Assembly: GCA_964449895.1 (NCBI GenBank)
Contig: CAYVBY010000004.1
Location: forward strand, 1 to 64,000
Length of the DNA stretch: 64,000 nucleotides
Direction: 5' to 3'
DNA from: Intestinibacter sp964449895
Lineage (GTDB): Bacteria > Bacillota > Clostridia > Peptostreptococcales > Peptostreptococcaceae
The translations under genes were made by a program, and so were the position numbers. Within the stretch, counting starts at the first letter, position 1. Each line of letters begins with the position of its first letter. The notes beneath the pieces are model-generated. The model saw only the letters and a list, made by a program, of their open reading frames with translations. It searched no databases and was not told the DNA's origin. Below, piece by piece: positions 17,586 through 26,865 of the stretch.

Positions 17586-17635
17586 TATATATACACTTTT
17601 AAAATAAATATCAATTTTTATATGCTATAAAAAAT

Positions 17636-17670
17636 AAAACCCTTTAGATACTTTCATTCTAAAGGGTTTT
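17636..17670. terminator. bidirectional terminator
   Basis: The perfect 13-bp stem AAAACCCTTTAGA/TCTAAAGGGTTTT lies between convergent genes (alcohol dehydrogenase and ABC importer), with A and T runs on both sides. Confidence 0.9.
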
Positions 17671-17682
17671 TATAATATATAT

Positions 17683-18309
17683 CTATACTGCTTTTTTATG
17701 TTCTTGTGAAAATTCTGCTAGATTTACAACTCTATCACATATTTTTTCTACTAATGCTTTTTCGTGACTTATTACAACTACACCTATATTATGCTTTTTA
17801 GCATAATCAAGTACAACATTCCATATTTGTGCTTGTGTAATTGCATCTAACATTGTAGTCATTTCATCTGCTATTAAGAATTTAGTTTCTGGTGATAATG
17901 CTCTTATAACACAAAATCTTTGAAGTTCTCCTCCTGATAATTCACTTGGCCATCTATTCATCCATCCTTCTTTAATGCCCATAGATTTTATAAGTTCTTT
18001 TGAAGGAGTAAATGCTTCATTTATTATTTTTTTCATCTTCCATTTTGGATTTACAGATTTCTCTGGATGTTGAAATACAAGCTGAACTGGATTATATCCT
18101 CCTTTTTTTCTCTCACATCCTTCTAAAACTACCTCTCCACTTTCAGGCATTTGATATCCTGCCAAAATTTTTGCAAGTGTAGTCTTACCAAATCCACTTG
18201 GTGCAACAAGTCCAACTACTTCTCCGCTATTTATATAAAAATCTATATCTTTTAAAATATATCTATCATCACTATATTTAAAATTTATATTATTAGCTCT
18301 AAGTTGCAT
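17683..18309 (-). CDS. ABC importer ATPase, DppF/NikE type
   Basis: This 208-aa ATPase has Walker A APSGFGKTTL, signature LSGGELQRF and Walker B KFLIADEMTTMLDA. At 208 aa it lacks the C-terminal extension of OppF/DppF-type ATPases. It overlaps the preceding ATPase gene by 11 nt and is the last of five genes of a nickel/peptide importer. Confidence 0.88.
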   Translation of the reverse strand: MQLRANNINFKYSDDRYILKDIDFYINSGEVVGLVAPSGFGKTTLAKILAGYQMPESGEVVLEGCERKKGGYNPVQLVFQHPEKSVNPKWKMKKIINEAFTPSKELIKSMGIKEGWMNRWPSELSGGELQRFCVIRALSPETKFLIADEMTTMLDAITQAQIWNVVLDYAKKHNIGVVVISHEKALVEKICDRVVNLAEFSQEHKKAV

Positions 18310-19234
18310 GAATACATCTCACCTTTCCATTTCTAATTTCTCTATTTTCTGGAACTTTTTCATCACATTCACTTGTCTTTATTGGACATCTATCTGCAAA
18401 TACACATCCTTTTGGAAGTTCATTTGGTAAAGGTTGTGTTTTATCGTCCATAGGCACAAACTTATTGTTTGGCAGTGCATTATAAAGTGCTTTTGTATAT
18501 GGATGTCTAAGTTCTTTAGCATTATTTTTAAAATCATTAGTATTTGCCACTTCTAAAGTTGTACCAGCATAAAATATTGCTACTTTATCTGCTATTTTAA
18601 GTGCCGCCATTATATCATGAGTTATCATAAGTATTGCACGTCCACTATTTGCTATCTCTCTAAAATCTTTTAATACTTCATTTAAAGATTCTTCATCTAA
18701 CCCTGGAGTAGGCTCATCTGCTATTATTACTTTGCAATCTGTAGCAAGTGCAGTACATAATAACACCTTTCTAGCCATTCCTCCCGATAATTGAAAGGGA
18801 TAATAATTTTTGACCTTTTTATCTAAATTATATTTTTCAAATAGCATGTCCACTATTTTTTCTTTTTCTTCTTTTGTTTTATTTTTTATAGATATTTTTA
18901 TCTGTTCTCCAACTTTTTTAAGAGGATCTAGATAATTTACCGATTGTGGAATTAAAACTATTTCATTACCTCTAAGCTCACATTTTCTCTTTTCTGTAAG
19001 CTCAGTTCCTTTATAAGTCATAGTTCCTTCAATAGATGCATTATCTGGAAGTATTCCAAGTATCGCATGGGCTAATAAACTCTTTCCCGAACCACTTGAA
19101 CCAACTACTGCAAGTATTTCACCTTCATTTAATTCCACATCTAGATTTTTTATTACATTTAAATCTCCTCTTTTAAATCCGTTTGTATATTGAGTGAAGG
19201 ATACACCTAAGTTATTTACTGTTAAAATACTCAT
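18299..19234 (-). CDS. ABC importer ATPase, DppD/NikD type
   Basis: This 311-aa ATPase has Walker A GSSGSGKSLL, signature LSGGMARKV and Walker B KVIIADEPTPGLD. The C-terminus carries the cysteine-containing CVFADRCPIKTSEC segment of the oligopeptide-permease ATPase extension, which can bind an Fe-S cluster in some members. Context makes it one half of the ATPase pair of the importer. Confidence 0.9.
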   Translation of the reverse strand: MSILTVNNLGVSFTQYTNGFKRGDLNVIKNLDVELNEGEILAVVGSSGSGKSLLAHAILGILPDNASIEGTMTYKGTELTEKRKCELRGNEIVLIPQSVNYLDPLKKVGEQIKISIKNKTKEEKEKIVDMLFEKYNLDKKVKNYYPFQLSGGMARKVLLCTALATDCKVIIADEPTPGLDEESLNEVLKDFREIANSGRAILMITHDIMAALKIADKVAIFYAGTTLEVANTNDFKNNAKELRHPYTKALYNALPNNKFVPMDDKTQPLPNELPKGCVFADRCPIKTSECDEKVPENREIRNGKVRCIHAT

Positions 19235-19243
19235 ATCTGCCTC

Positions 19244-20095
19244 CTATTTGTATGCCGTTTTAGGATTTACTATTTTTTCTAAATTCTTACCTATTCTATC
19301 TACCATCATAGATATTAAAATTAAACTAACTCCTGGGAAAAATGCTAACCACCATTGACCACTTGTTAAATATTTCATACTTTCTGAAAGTATAACACCT
19401 ATTGCTGGTTCATGAGGTGGAAGACCAAATCCTAAAAATGTAACTGAAGCTTCATGTAATATGGCATGTGGAAATATTACAACAGAATTTACTATTATAA
19501 GAGGTATTACATGTGGTAAAATATGTTCCTTTGCTATATAATAATTTGATTTACCGAAGCTTTTAGATATTTTTATATAATCAGATGACATTATCTGCAT
19601 AACTTCTGCTCTAATTACCCTAGTAAGTGATGTCCAGTGAGTTACAGCAACTCCTACTACTATACCCTTGGCACCCCCACCCATGGCAATTGATACAAGT
19701 ATTACTATTAATGTATGAGGTACTGATAAAACTAAATCTATAAGCCAAGTTATGGCTGCATCTATCTTTTGTCCAAAAGTAGGTCCTATGACACCAAGTA
19801 CTACTGCAAATATTGTACTTACAAATGTTGCTATTAATCCTATTTTCATACTTAAACTTAGACCTTTTATAGTTCTAGTAAGCATATCTCGTCCTACCCA
19901 GTCAGTACCAAAAAGATGTTCTATAGAAGGTGATTTAAATTTATTTGGTAAATCTACATATAAATTATCTTCCCCTATTAAGCTTCCCCATATTAAAATA
20001 GCTATAAATATACCTACAAATAATACAACTGATATTATTGCTTTTTCTCTTGTACCTAATCTAAATGAGGGTTTATTTTCTTTGATGTTTTCCAT
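19244..20095 (-). CDS. ABC importer permease, DppC/NikC type
   Basis: This 283-aa membrane protein has about six spans. The N-terminal cytoplasmic stretch is followed by FGTDWVGRDMLTRTI, characteristic of DppC/OppC, and a permease EAA-like loop near SFGKSNYYIAKEHILPHVIP. The start overlaps the upstream permease stop by one base (TAATG), so the two are translationally coupled. Confidence 0.92.
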   Translation of the reverse strand: MENIKENKPSFRLGTREKAIISVVLFVGIFIAILIWGSLIGEDNLYVDLPNKFKSPSIEHLFGTDWVGRDMLTRTIKGLSLSMKIGLIATFVSTIFAVVLGVIGPTFGQKIDAAITWLIDLVLSVPHTLIVILVSIAMGGGAKGIVVGVAVTHWTSLTRVIRAEVMQIMSSDYIKISKSFGKSNYYIAKEHILPHVIPLIIVNSVVIFPHAILHEASVTFLGFGLPPHEPAIGVILSESMKYLTSGQWWLAFFPGVSLILISMMVDRIGKNLEKIVNPKTAYK

Positions 20096-21087
20096 TATAA
20101 ATCGCTCCCCTCTCTAATTCTCGGATCTATTACTCTGTAAAGTAAGTCTGCAATTATATTTCCTGTATATACAAATATTAAACTTATTATAACTATCCCC
20201 ATAAGAAGAGGTAAATCTCCTTTAAGTCCAGCTGAAACTGTAGCTTGTCCAAGTCCTGGATATGAAAATACTTGCTCAACAAATATAGTTCCTCCGAATA
20301 ATTCACTGAATGATAAAAATTGTAAAGTTATCGCTGGAAGAGATACATTTTTAATTACATGATTAAATACGATTTGAGTCGTTTTTTCTCCACGTGCTTT
20401 TGCAAATAATACATAGTCTGACTTCATAACTTCTACTACTTTTTCTCTAGTGTACATACATATACTAGCTATACTTATAACACTTAAAGTAAGTGCTGGT
20501 AAGATAATATGATGTAACTTTTCTATTAAACTAACTTCTGAAGATATTACACCAATTGGTACACTAAGTGCTACTGGAAACCATCCTAATTTTACTGCAA
20601 ATACCATTATAAATAATATTCCAAGCCAAAATGTTGGTGTTGACATAAGTATATAGCAATATCCACGTATTAATTTGTCTACTAATTTTCCTTCTTTAAT
20701 TCCTGATATAATTCCTAAAATAAATCCTATGACTCCAGAAAGTATCCATGATATTGCCATAAGAGCTAGAGATGCCATAAACTTTTGTCCAATAACTTCT
20801 AAAACAGGTCTTCTATAAATCATAGAAGTTCCCCAATCTCCAGATATAATTGATTTAAACCAAGACCAAAATCTAATTATAGGAGGTTGATTAAGTCCCC
20901 AATGTTCTGCAATTAATGCCCTTTGTTCTGCACTTACCTTTGTCGATGCTCCAACATAAGCTGTTACAGGATCTATAGGCGATAACTCCATTAAAACAAA
21001 TGTGATTATACAAAGAGCAACTAAAAGAGTTATTAATTTTAAAACTTTTTTAGTAAGAAATCGCCCTATTCCTTTACTACCATTCAT
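20095..21087 (-). CDS. ABC importer permease, DppB/NikB type
   Basis: This 330-aa membrane protein has an N-terminal membrane anchor, the DppB-type GDWGTSMIYRRPV region and a conserved EAA loop (ARGEKTTQIVFNHVIKN). It pairs with the downstream permease to form the translocation channel. It is separated by 85 nt from the binding-protein gene, with an RNA hairpin between them. Confidence 0.92.
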   Translation of the reverse strand: MNGSKGIGRFLTKKVLKLITLLVALCIITFVLMELSPIDPVTAYVGASTKVSAEQRALIAEHWGLNQPPIIRFWSWFKSIISGDWGTSMIYRRPVLEVIGQKFMASLALMAISWILSGVIGFILGIISGIKEGKLVDKLIRGYCYILMSTPTFWLGILFIMVFAVKLGWFPVALSVPIGVISSEVSLIEKLHHIILPALTLSVISIASICMYTREKVVEVMKSDYVLFAKARGEKTTQIVFNHVIKNVSLPAITLQFLSFSELFGGTIFVEQVFSYPGLGQATVSAGLKGDLPLLMGIVIISLIFVYTGNIIADLLYRVIDPRIREGSDL

Positions 21088-21121
21088 AATCCTATCTATC
21101 TCCCTTATTTTTATATACTAG

Positions 21122-21150
21122 CTAATGCCTATTTGTAAAATAGGCATTAG
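21122..21150 (-). promoter_or_regulatory. intercistronic hairpin between binding-protein and permease genes
   Basis: A perfect 12-bp stem CTAATGCCTATT/AATAGGCATTAG with a 5-nt loop lies just after the binding-protein stop. On the minus strand no U run follows, so it probably stabilises the binding-protein mRNA or partly limits read-through rather than terminating fully. A T run follows it only on the plus strand. Confidence 0.7.
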
Positions 21151-21172
21151 TTTTTAATTATATATTAAAATA

Positions 21173-22792
21173 TTATTTCCATGACCATTCAGTGACATTG
21201 TCAAATATTCTTCCACCATGTGGTTGAACAACAGGATTTCCAAAGTCAAACTCATCAGCTGCTAAATATACATGATTTGCATTTATAAGCCAACAATATG
21301 GTGCATCACCTTTAGCTGATGTATATTTTTGAATTTCTTTCCAGTATGGTAAAGCTTCATTTTCATCAGTAGCATCTAAAGCTTTATCTATATTTTCATT
21401 TACTTTTTCATTGTCATAACATCCTGAATTGTCCCAAGATACAACTCCACCTGCTATAGGTCCATAATATAAATTATATAATTCTGATGGATCTCCTGAA
21501 CCAAATCCGAAAAATACTGCTTCTCTATGTATATCCTCAACTATTGTGTCCCAAGTTCTAAGCTCTAAATTTACAGATATACCTATTTCTTTTGCAACAT
21601 TTACAAATTCTAAAGCCATTTCTTCTCTATATATACCTTCAGTATAAAGTAATTTAAATTCAGCTTTTTCACCATCTTTTTCAATTATACCATCATTGTC
21701 TGTATCTTTCCATCCAGCATCAGCTAATATTTTTTTAGCTTCTTCTACATTTGCATATTCTTCAGATGATAATCTTGTAGATTTATCTTCCCAAGGCATT
21801 TCCTCTAAACCTGTAGTAGAAACTGTACCATATCCATTAAGTACTCCATCTACTATTTTTTGTCTATCTATTGCTGTATTTAAAGCTTTTCTTATTGCAA
21901 TATCACTTGTAACATTATTACCCATTTCATAACCATCTTTTGCTTTCTTACCTTCATTTGCTATTGTAGGGAAACATATACCATAGCATTCTATACTTGC
22001 TATGTCTATTACTTTAGTTCCATCTACTTTTTTATCTGCTAAATTACCATTTATACTTGCAACATCAACATCACCTGTTTTTATAGCTGAATAAGCTGCA
22101 TCAGTATCTAAAAATACCATAGTTAATTGTTTTATTTTTGCTTTTTCACCGTAGTAATTTTCATTAGCCTTAGCTATAACTTGTTGACCTTTGTCCCATT
22201 GTACAAATTCATAAGGACCAGATCCTATTGGATTATCTTTAAAATTTTCGTCATAAGCATGTTTAGGAACTATACCTAAATAAGCTAATCTTTCCATAAA
22301 TGCTGAATAAGTTCTAGTTAATTTAAACTCTACAGTTGTATCGTCTACAACCTTTACACTATCTATCATAGTTAAATCTATTTCTGAACCTGACTCTTTA
22401 GCAGTTTCATAAGTAAAAGCTACATCTTCTGCCTTTACAGTTTCTCCATCTGTAAATTTGGCATCATCTCTTATTGTTACTGTCCAAGTTAATTTATCAC
22501 CTGACACTTTATAGCCTGTCGCTAAATCGTTTTCAAATCCAAGATTTTTATCTCTTCTAAATAAAGTAGAGAAAAATATTTTTGTAAGTGATCCATGACC
22601 ACCTGTTGTAGCATCAAATCCTGTTTCTGGCTCAGAGCCTATAGCTACTATTAATTCATTATTTTTTATTCTTTCTTCTCTTGATGTTCCTGCTGATGAA
22701 CTTTGTGTTTTTCCCGTTGATGAACATCCAACCAGACTTGTCATAGTTATGACTGTTGCTAATCCTAAAGCTACTAATTTTTTAAGTTTCAA
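21173..22792 (-). CDS. nickel/peptide ABC importer substrate-binding lipoprotein
   Basis: The protein is 539 aa with a lipoprotein signal peptide with lipobox SLVGCSS, then a family-5 solute-binding domain (residues about 45-530). The domain region around TWTVTIRDDAKFTDGETVKAEDVAFTYE is typical of DppA/NikA-type proteins. It is anchored outside the membrane and delivers a peptide, nickel-chelate or similar ligand to the permeases. The start is a TTG with GGGGAGGG seven nt upstream. The gene has its own promoter behind the BASS gene. Confidence 0.9.
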   Translation of the reverse strand: MKLKKLVALGLATVITMTSLVGCSSTGKTQSSSAGTSREERIKNNELIVAIGSEPETGFDATTGGHGSLTKIFFSTLFRRDKNLGFENDLATGYKVSGDKLTWTVTIRDDAKFTDGETVKAEDVAFTYETAKESGSEIDLTMIDSVKVVDDTTVEFKLTRTYSAFMERLAYLGIVPKHAYDENFKDNPIGSGPYEFVQWDKGQQVIAKANENYYGEKAKIKQLTMVFLDTDAAYSAIKTGDVDVASINGNLADKKVDGTKVIDIASIECYGICFPTIANEGKKAKDGYEMGNNVTSDIAIRKALNTAIDRQKIVDGVLNGYGTVSTTGLEEMPWEDKSTRLSSEEYANVEEAKKILADAGWKDTDNDGIIEKDGEKAEFKLLYTEGIYREEMALEFVNVAKEIGISVNLELRTWDTIVEDIHREAVFFGFGSGDPSELYNLYYGPIAGGVVSWDNSGCYDNEKVNENIDKALDATDENEALPYWKEIQKYTSAKGDAPYCWLINANHVYLAADEFDFGNPVVQPHGGRIFDNVTEWSWK

Positions 22793-22825
22793 TACAAAAC
22801 CCTCCCCTTCTAATTACAAAAAATT

Positions 22826-22856
22826 AAAGCCATGAAGAATAGACCTTCATGGCTTT
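22826..22856 (-). terminator. hairpin terminator between BASS gene and importer operon
   Basis: The perfect 12-bp stem AAAGCCATGAAG/CTTCATGGCTTT is followed by a T-rich run on the minus strand. It is 108 nt after the stop of the BASS transporter gene but downstream of the putative importer promoter at 22903-22931. It may therefore also act as an attenuator of the importer operon. Confidence 0.8.
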
Positions 22857-22902
22857 TATATCATTCATTGATATTTTACAAATTAATCTTTAATTTAAGA
22901 TA

Positions 22903-22931
22903 AGTATATCATATCAAATATCTTTTCTCAA
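22903..22931 (-). promoter_or_regulatory. putative sigma-A promoter of the importer operon
   Basis: TTGAGA and TATACT are spaced by 17 nt. Transcription would start near 22896, about 100 nt upstream of the TTG start codon, and would cross the hairpin at 22826-22856. Confidence 0.6.
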
Positions 22932-22964
22932 CAAATTTTCAAAATATTTTTTACATATTATTTA

Positions 22965-23927
22965 TTATGCTTTTTGTATTTGCACATCTTCATCTTCATC
23001 AGTTATTTCTCTATTACCCCAATAGTTTGCAAGTACTGAAACTGAAAATGCATGCCATATACCTGCTATTGCTGGTGCTATTGCTGCTTCTGGTGCAAAA
23101 TGTGCTGCTGCTAAAACTGTAGCTAAAGTTGCATTTTTCATACCAACTTCAATAGATAAAGTTCTTCTTTTTCTTTCTTTAAATCCAATAAGTTTTCCTC
23201 CATAGTAACCACATAAATATCCATATATATTATGTATAATTACTGCTAAAGCTACTACTATAACTGATGCATTTAATTTAGATGCATTAGCTGAAACTAT
23301 ACCAGCTACTAAAAGTACCATAGCAAGACCTGATACTGATGGTAATACTCTAACACATTTTTGAGCTGTTTTACTAAAGAATGTATTAGCTATTATACCA
23401 AGTACTATTGGTATTAAAACTACTTTAGATATTGATATAAACATTCCTAGACCATCTACTTGTACATAAGTTCCTGCGAATAAATAAATAAGTCCTGGTG
23501 TTACTAATGGTGCTACAAATGTAAATATTGAAGTATATGTTACTGATAATGCTACATCTGCTTTTGCTATAAAGCTCATTACGTTTGAAGTTGTTCCACC
23601 TGGAGTTGCACCAAGTAGTATAAGACCTACTGCAACATCTCCTGTTAAACCTAAAACTTTAACTACTAAAAATGCACCTATTGACATAGATAACATTTGA
23701 ATTATTAGTCCTAATATAACATCTTTAGGTTTTTTAAGTATTAGTATGAAATCATCTTTACTAAGTGTCATCCCCATACCAAACATTATAAATCCTAAAA
23801 TAAGATTAAAATATGGAACTACTCCTATAAAAATATTAGGATTAATATAAGCTATAACTGCTCCAATTATAACTAATAGTGATAAGTATTTTTTTACAAA
23901 TGCCCCTAACTTATCCACGAAATTCAT
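22965..23927 (-). CDS. BASS family (bile acid:sodium symporter-like) transporter
   Basis: This 320-aa protein has nine or ten membrane spans. The conserved LLGATPGGTTSNVMSFIAKAD and the IEVGMKNATLATVLAAAHF region are typical BASS features lining the sodium and substrate site. In bacteria such proteins carry bile acids, pantoate or keto acids with Na+; the substrate is unknown here. It has its own ribosome site (GGGGGAAT). Confidence 0.88.
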   Translation of the reverse strand: MNFVDKLGAFVKKYLSLLVIIGAVIAYINPNIFIGVVPYFNLILGFIMFGMGMTLSKDDFILILKKPKDVILGLIIQMLSMSIGAFLVVKVLGLTGDVAVGLILLGATPGGTTSNVMSFIAKADVALSVTYTSIFTFVAPLVTPGLIYLFAGTYVQVDGLGMFISISKVVLIPIVLGIIANTFFSKTAQKCVRVLPSVSGLAMVLLVAGIVSANASKLNASVIVVALAVIIHNIYGYLCGYYGGKLIGFKERKRRTLSIEVGMKNATLATVLAAAHFAPEAAIAPAIAGIWHAFSVSVLANYWGNREITDEDEDVQIQKA

Positions 23928-24156
23928 AATGATTCCCCCTCTGTATTAAATTATTTACCATAAAATAAAATAAGAAATTTTTACATCCTTCGACATCTTT
24001 TTTTAATCCAAAGGACTATTTGCTTATAATAGTATCATAATTTTCAAAAAAGTCAGTAATTTCACAAATTTTTTATATATATTTTTTTTTATATATATTA
24101 ATAAAATATATAATCAATTTAAAATGTATATAATTTTATAATTTGATTTTAAAGCA

Positions 24157-24198
24157 AAAATAGATGGAGTAAAATATTTCTTTTACTCCATCTATTTT
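24157..24198 (-). terminator. terminator of tyrS
   Basis: The perfect 18-bp stem AAAATAGATGGAGTAAAA / TTTTACTCCATCTATTTT lies 6 nt after the stop at 24204, followed by a T run on the minus strand. Confidence 0.92.
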
Positions 24199-24203
24199 CA
24201 ATT

Positions 24204-25409
24204 CTAAGATACTATTATTTTTATAAATTTCTTCTTGCCTATTTGTACTACAAGTTCTCCCTCTTTTGGAAGTTTTTCTTCTTGATCTATTTTAACATCA
24301 TTTACTTTTATACCACCTTGTATTAAAAGTCTTCTAAATTCACTCTTACTTGATACTAAACCTTTATCAACTACAACTGAAATCAAATCAAACCCATCTT
24401 TAGATACATTTACTATATCTATATCTGTAGGCTTTTGACCCATTTGGAATATCATTTTAAATCTCTCTTGTGCTTGTATTACTTCCTCTTCAGTGTGATA
24501 TAAGCTTACTATTTCTTTAGCTAAATCCATTTTTATATCTCTTGGGTTTATAGATTGATCTTTTAATTTATTTTTAACTTCTTCTATTTTTTCATCACTT
24601 ACATCAGTAAGTAATTCGTAATATTTTACTATTAACTCATCAGGTACTTCCATAACTTTTTGATATTTAGATTTTGCAGATTCATAAATTCCTATATAAT
24701 TTCCTAAAGTCTTACTCATCTTATTTTTACCATCTAACCCTTCTATAAGTGGCATCATAATGACTACTTGAGGTTCTTTTTGAAGTTCTTTTTGAAGATT
24801 TCTTCCTGATATAAGATTAAATCTTTGGTCTGTTCCACCAAATTCAATATCCGCTTCAATAGCAGTAGAATCAAAAGCTTGCATTAAAGGATAGAAAAAC
24901 TCATTTAAATATATAGGTCTTTGATTTTCATATCTAAGTTTAAAATCTTCTCTTTCTAACATTCTAGCAACAGTCGTAGTAGAAGTTAAATTTAATACTT
25001 GTTCAAAGGTAAGTTTAGATAGCCACTCACTATTGAATTTTACAATAGTTTTTTCTTTATCTAAAATTTTAAACACTTGTTCTTCATAAGTTTTAGCATT
25101 TTCAAGTACTTCTTCATCTGTTAACGATTTTCTCATCTTAGATTTTCCTGTAGGATCTCCTATTTTTCCAGTAAAATCTCCTATTATTATAATAATTTCA
25201 TGACCTAAATCTTGGAGCTTTTTAAGCTTTCTTAAAATAACTGTATGCCCAAGGTGTATATCAGGAGCACTAGGATCTAAACCTAATTTTATTTTTAATG
25301 GTTTATTTTCTTTTATCGATTTTTCTAATTTTAACTTTAGTTCTTCTTCATTTATTATATCTAATGCTCCCTTTTTTATTATGTTTAATTGTTCTTCTAA
25401 AGATTTCAT
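24204..25409 (-). CDS. tyrS: tyrosyl-tRNA synthetase
   Basis: This 401-aa class I synthetase has the HIGH motif as HLGH (PSAPDIHLGHTVIL, about residue 52), the KMSKS motif as KMSKT (GKNKMSKTLGN, about 232) and a C-terminal S4 RNA-binding domain (FRRLLIQGGIKVND). It charges tRNA-Tyr. Length and the AFDSTAIEADIEFGGTDQRFN segment fit the shorter-type TyrRS with a bound dimer core. A T-box leader precedes it. Confidence 0.95.
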   Translation of the reverse strand: MKSLEEQLNIIKKGALDIINEEELKLKLEKSIKENKPLKIKLGLDPSAPDIHLGHTVILRKLKKLQDLGHEIIIIIGDFTGKIGDPTGKSKMRKSLTDEEVLENAKTYEEQVFKILDKEKTIVKFNSEWLSKLTFEQVLNLTSTTTVARMLEREDFKLRYENQRPIYLNEFFYPLMQAFDSTAIEADIEFGGTDQRFNLISGRNLQKELQKEPQVVIMMPLIEGLDGKNKMSKTLGNYIGIYESAKSKYQKVMEVPDELIVKYYELLTDVSDEKIEEVKNKLKDQSINPRDIKMDLAKEIVSLYHTEEEVIQAQERFKMIFQMGQKPTDIDIVNVSKDGFDLISVVVDKGLVSSKSEFRRLLIQGGIKVNDVKIDQEEKLPKEGELVVQIGKKKFIKIIVS

Positions 25410-25434
25410 ATAACCACCCTTCCCTTAATACTCA

Positions 25435-25731
25435 AAAAGCTCTCATCCCAAAGGACGAGAGCATCTCACGCGTTACCACCTTAATTTATCAACAATATAA
25501 ATCTTTACTTAGAATAAATCATTGACCTCAAATAAATACCTAATAGTACTTTACATTATAACGTATGTAAAACGATAAACTCCTACTTATTAAAATTAAT
25601 ATTTTAAAGTTCAAAGCTATTGCTCCGGGATGAATTCAAATTAATATCATTTAACCTTTCACACCAAACAAGGTCTCTCTGAAAACTAAATTAATCCTAC
25701 TACTTCCCTTCATCACATATTATTTATCTTT
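25435..25731 (-). promoter_or_regulatory. T-box leader of tyrS
   Basis: The minus-strand RNA contains a stem I with the AGUA motif, AGAGAG and GGTGTGAAAGG distal elements, then GAATTCATCCCGGAGC (specifier region), a linker, the T-box core GGTGGTAACGCGTGAGAT and a terminator GCTCTCGTCC...GGATGAGAGC with a T run (25435-25462). The TGGT of the T box fits a tRNA with discriminator A73. The triplet at the normal specifier place (after GAA, before A and the closing TCCC/GGGA helix) reads UUC, a Phe codon, rather than UAC/UAU. Confidence 0.92.
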
Positions 25732-25737
25732 AATTTA

Positions 25738-25766
25738 AATATATTAGTATTCTTATAATTTGTCAA
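25738..25766 (-). promoter_or_regulatory. sigma-A promoter of tyrS
   Basis: Consensus TTGACA and TATATT are spaced by 17 nt, directly upstream of the T-box RNA. The rest of the interval to 25893 carries the LysR gene upstream region, without a motif I can name. Confidence 0.75.
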
Positions 25767-25893
25767 TAATTTTATAATCTTACAAAAATTATTATTTTTT
25801 ACTAAGTTACATTCTAATAAACATATTTTAATTTAATATCTGCTATAATAAATTTATGATATTTTTATAAAAATTTTCTTATGAGGTGAAAAA

Positions 25894-26799
25894 ATGACAT
25901 TTGAACAATTAAAATCATTTTTAGCAGTTGTAAAATATAATCACTTTACTTTGGCATCTCAAGAACTATTTATTTCTCAATCATCAATATCTAAGCATAT
26001 AAAAGCATTAGAAAAAGAAATCGGAATAGAATTATTTAAAAGAGAACACAGAACTATTAAATTAACTCCAGCTGGAGAAGAATTTTTAATTTTTGCCAAA
26101 AAAAGCATAAATGACTACAACAAAATGCAAAATGATTTATATAAATATAAATCTAAAGAAAGTGAAGTTCTAACTATAGGAGTTATAGATACTATGATTG
26201 AATATGGACTTGCGGCTCTTATAAGTGATTTTCATAAAGAATACCCAAATATAACTTTAGAACTTATAGAACGTGGAAATAACTCTATACTAGAATATTT
26301 AAATGCATCTAAGTTTAATTTGGCATTTTTAAATAACTTTGGAACAAATAATAAAACTTTAGATTATTATGAACTTTTTAGTGATAATTTGGTTATGGTT
26401 ACTTCAGAAAATCATAGATTTTTAGAAAACAGAACTATTGCACTTTATAAAACATCTAAAGAAAAATATATTTCTTTAAGTGGGGATTCTACTTTGCATA
26501 ATATATTTTTAAATGTTTGGGGAAACTTAAACTTCTTTCCAAGTATTTCCTACATAGATAGCCAAACAAAAACATTGCTAGCTTTAGTTTCTGAAGATAT
26601 GGGAGTTACTTTACTACCTGATACAATTGCAACTTCTTATAAAAATAATATAAATAGCCATATAAAAATCATAAATTTATTTGATGATTTTCGCACAAAT
26701 ATCTATTTAGTAAATATAAAAAATAAAAAATTATCTAAAAATGAAACTATCTTTAAAAATTTTGCTCTTATGTGGTTTAATAAACAAAATTCTTTTTAA
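25894..26799 (+). CDS. LysR family transcriptional regulator
   Basis: The protein is 301 aa. The N-terminal winged helix-turn-helix is clear (MTFEQLKSFLAVVKYNHFTLASQELFISQSSISKHIKALE), followed by a LysR effector domain from about residue 90 (TIGVIDTMIEYGLAALISDF). The target and inducer are unknown. The divergent neighbour is tyrS, which already has T-box control, so that pairing may be accidental. GAGGTG precedes the ATG. Confidence 0.9.
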   Translation: MTFEQLKSFLAVVKYNHFTLASQELFISQSSISKHIKALEKEIGIELFKREHRTIKLTPAGEEFLIFAKKSINDYNKMQNDLYKYKSKESEVLTIGVIDTMIEYGLAALISDFHKEYPNITLELIERGNNSILEYLNASKFNLAFLNNFGTNNKTLDYYELFSDNLVMVTSENHRFLENRTIALYKTSKEKYISLSGDSTLHNIFLNVWGNLNFFPSISYIDSQTKTLLALVSEDMGVTLLPDTIATSYKNNINSHIKIINLFDDFRTNIYLVNIKNKKLSKNETIFKNFALMWFNKQNSF

Positions 26800-26816
26800 G
26801 ATATATTTTAAATAAA

Positions 26817-26855
26817 AAAGTAGTACAAATAAATCTAATCTATTTGTACTACTTT
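26817..26855. terminator. bidirectional terminator between LysR gene and murE
   Basis: The perfect 15-bp stem AAAGTAGTACAAATA / TATTTGTACTACTTT has A and T runs on both flanks. It lies between convergent genes. Confidence 0.9.
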
Positions 26856-26865
26856 CTTTATAATT

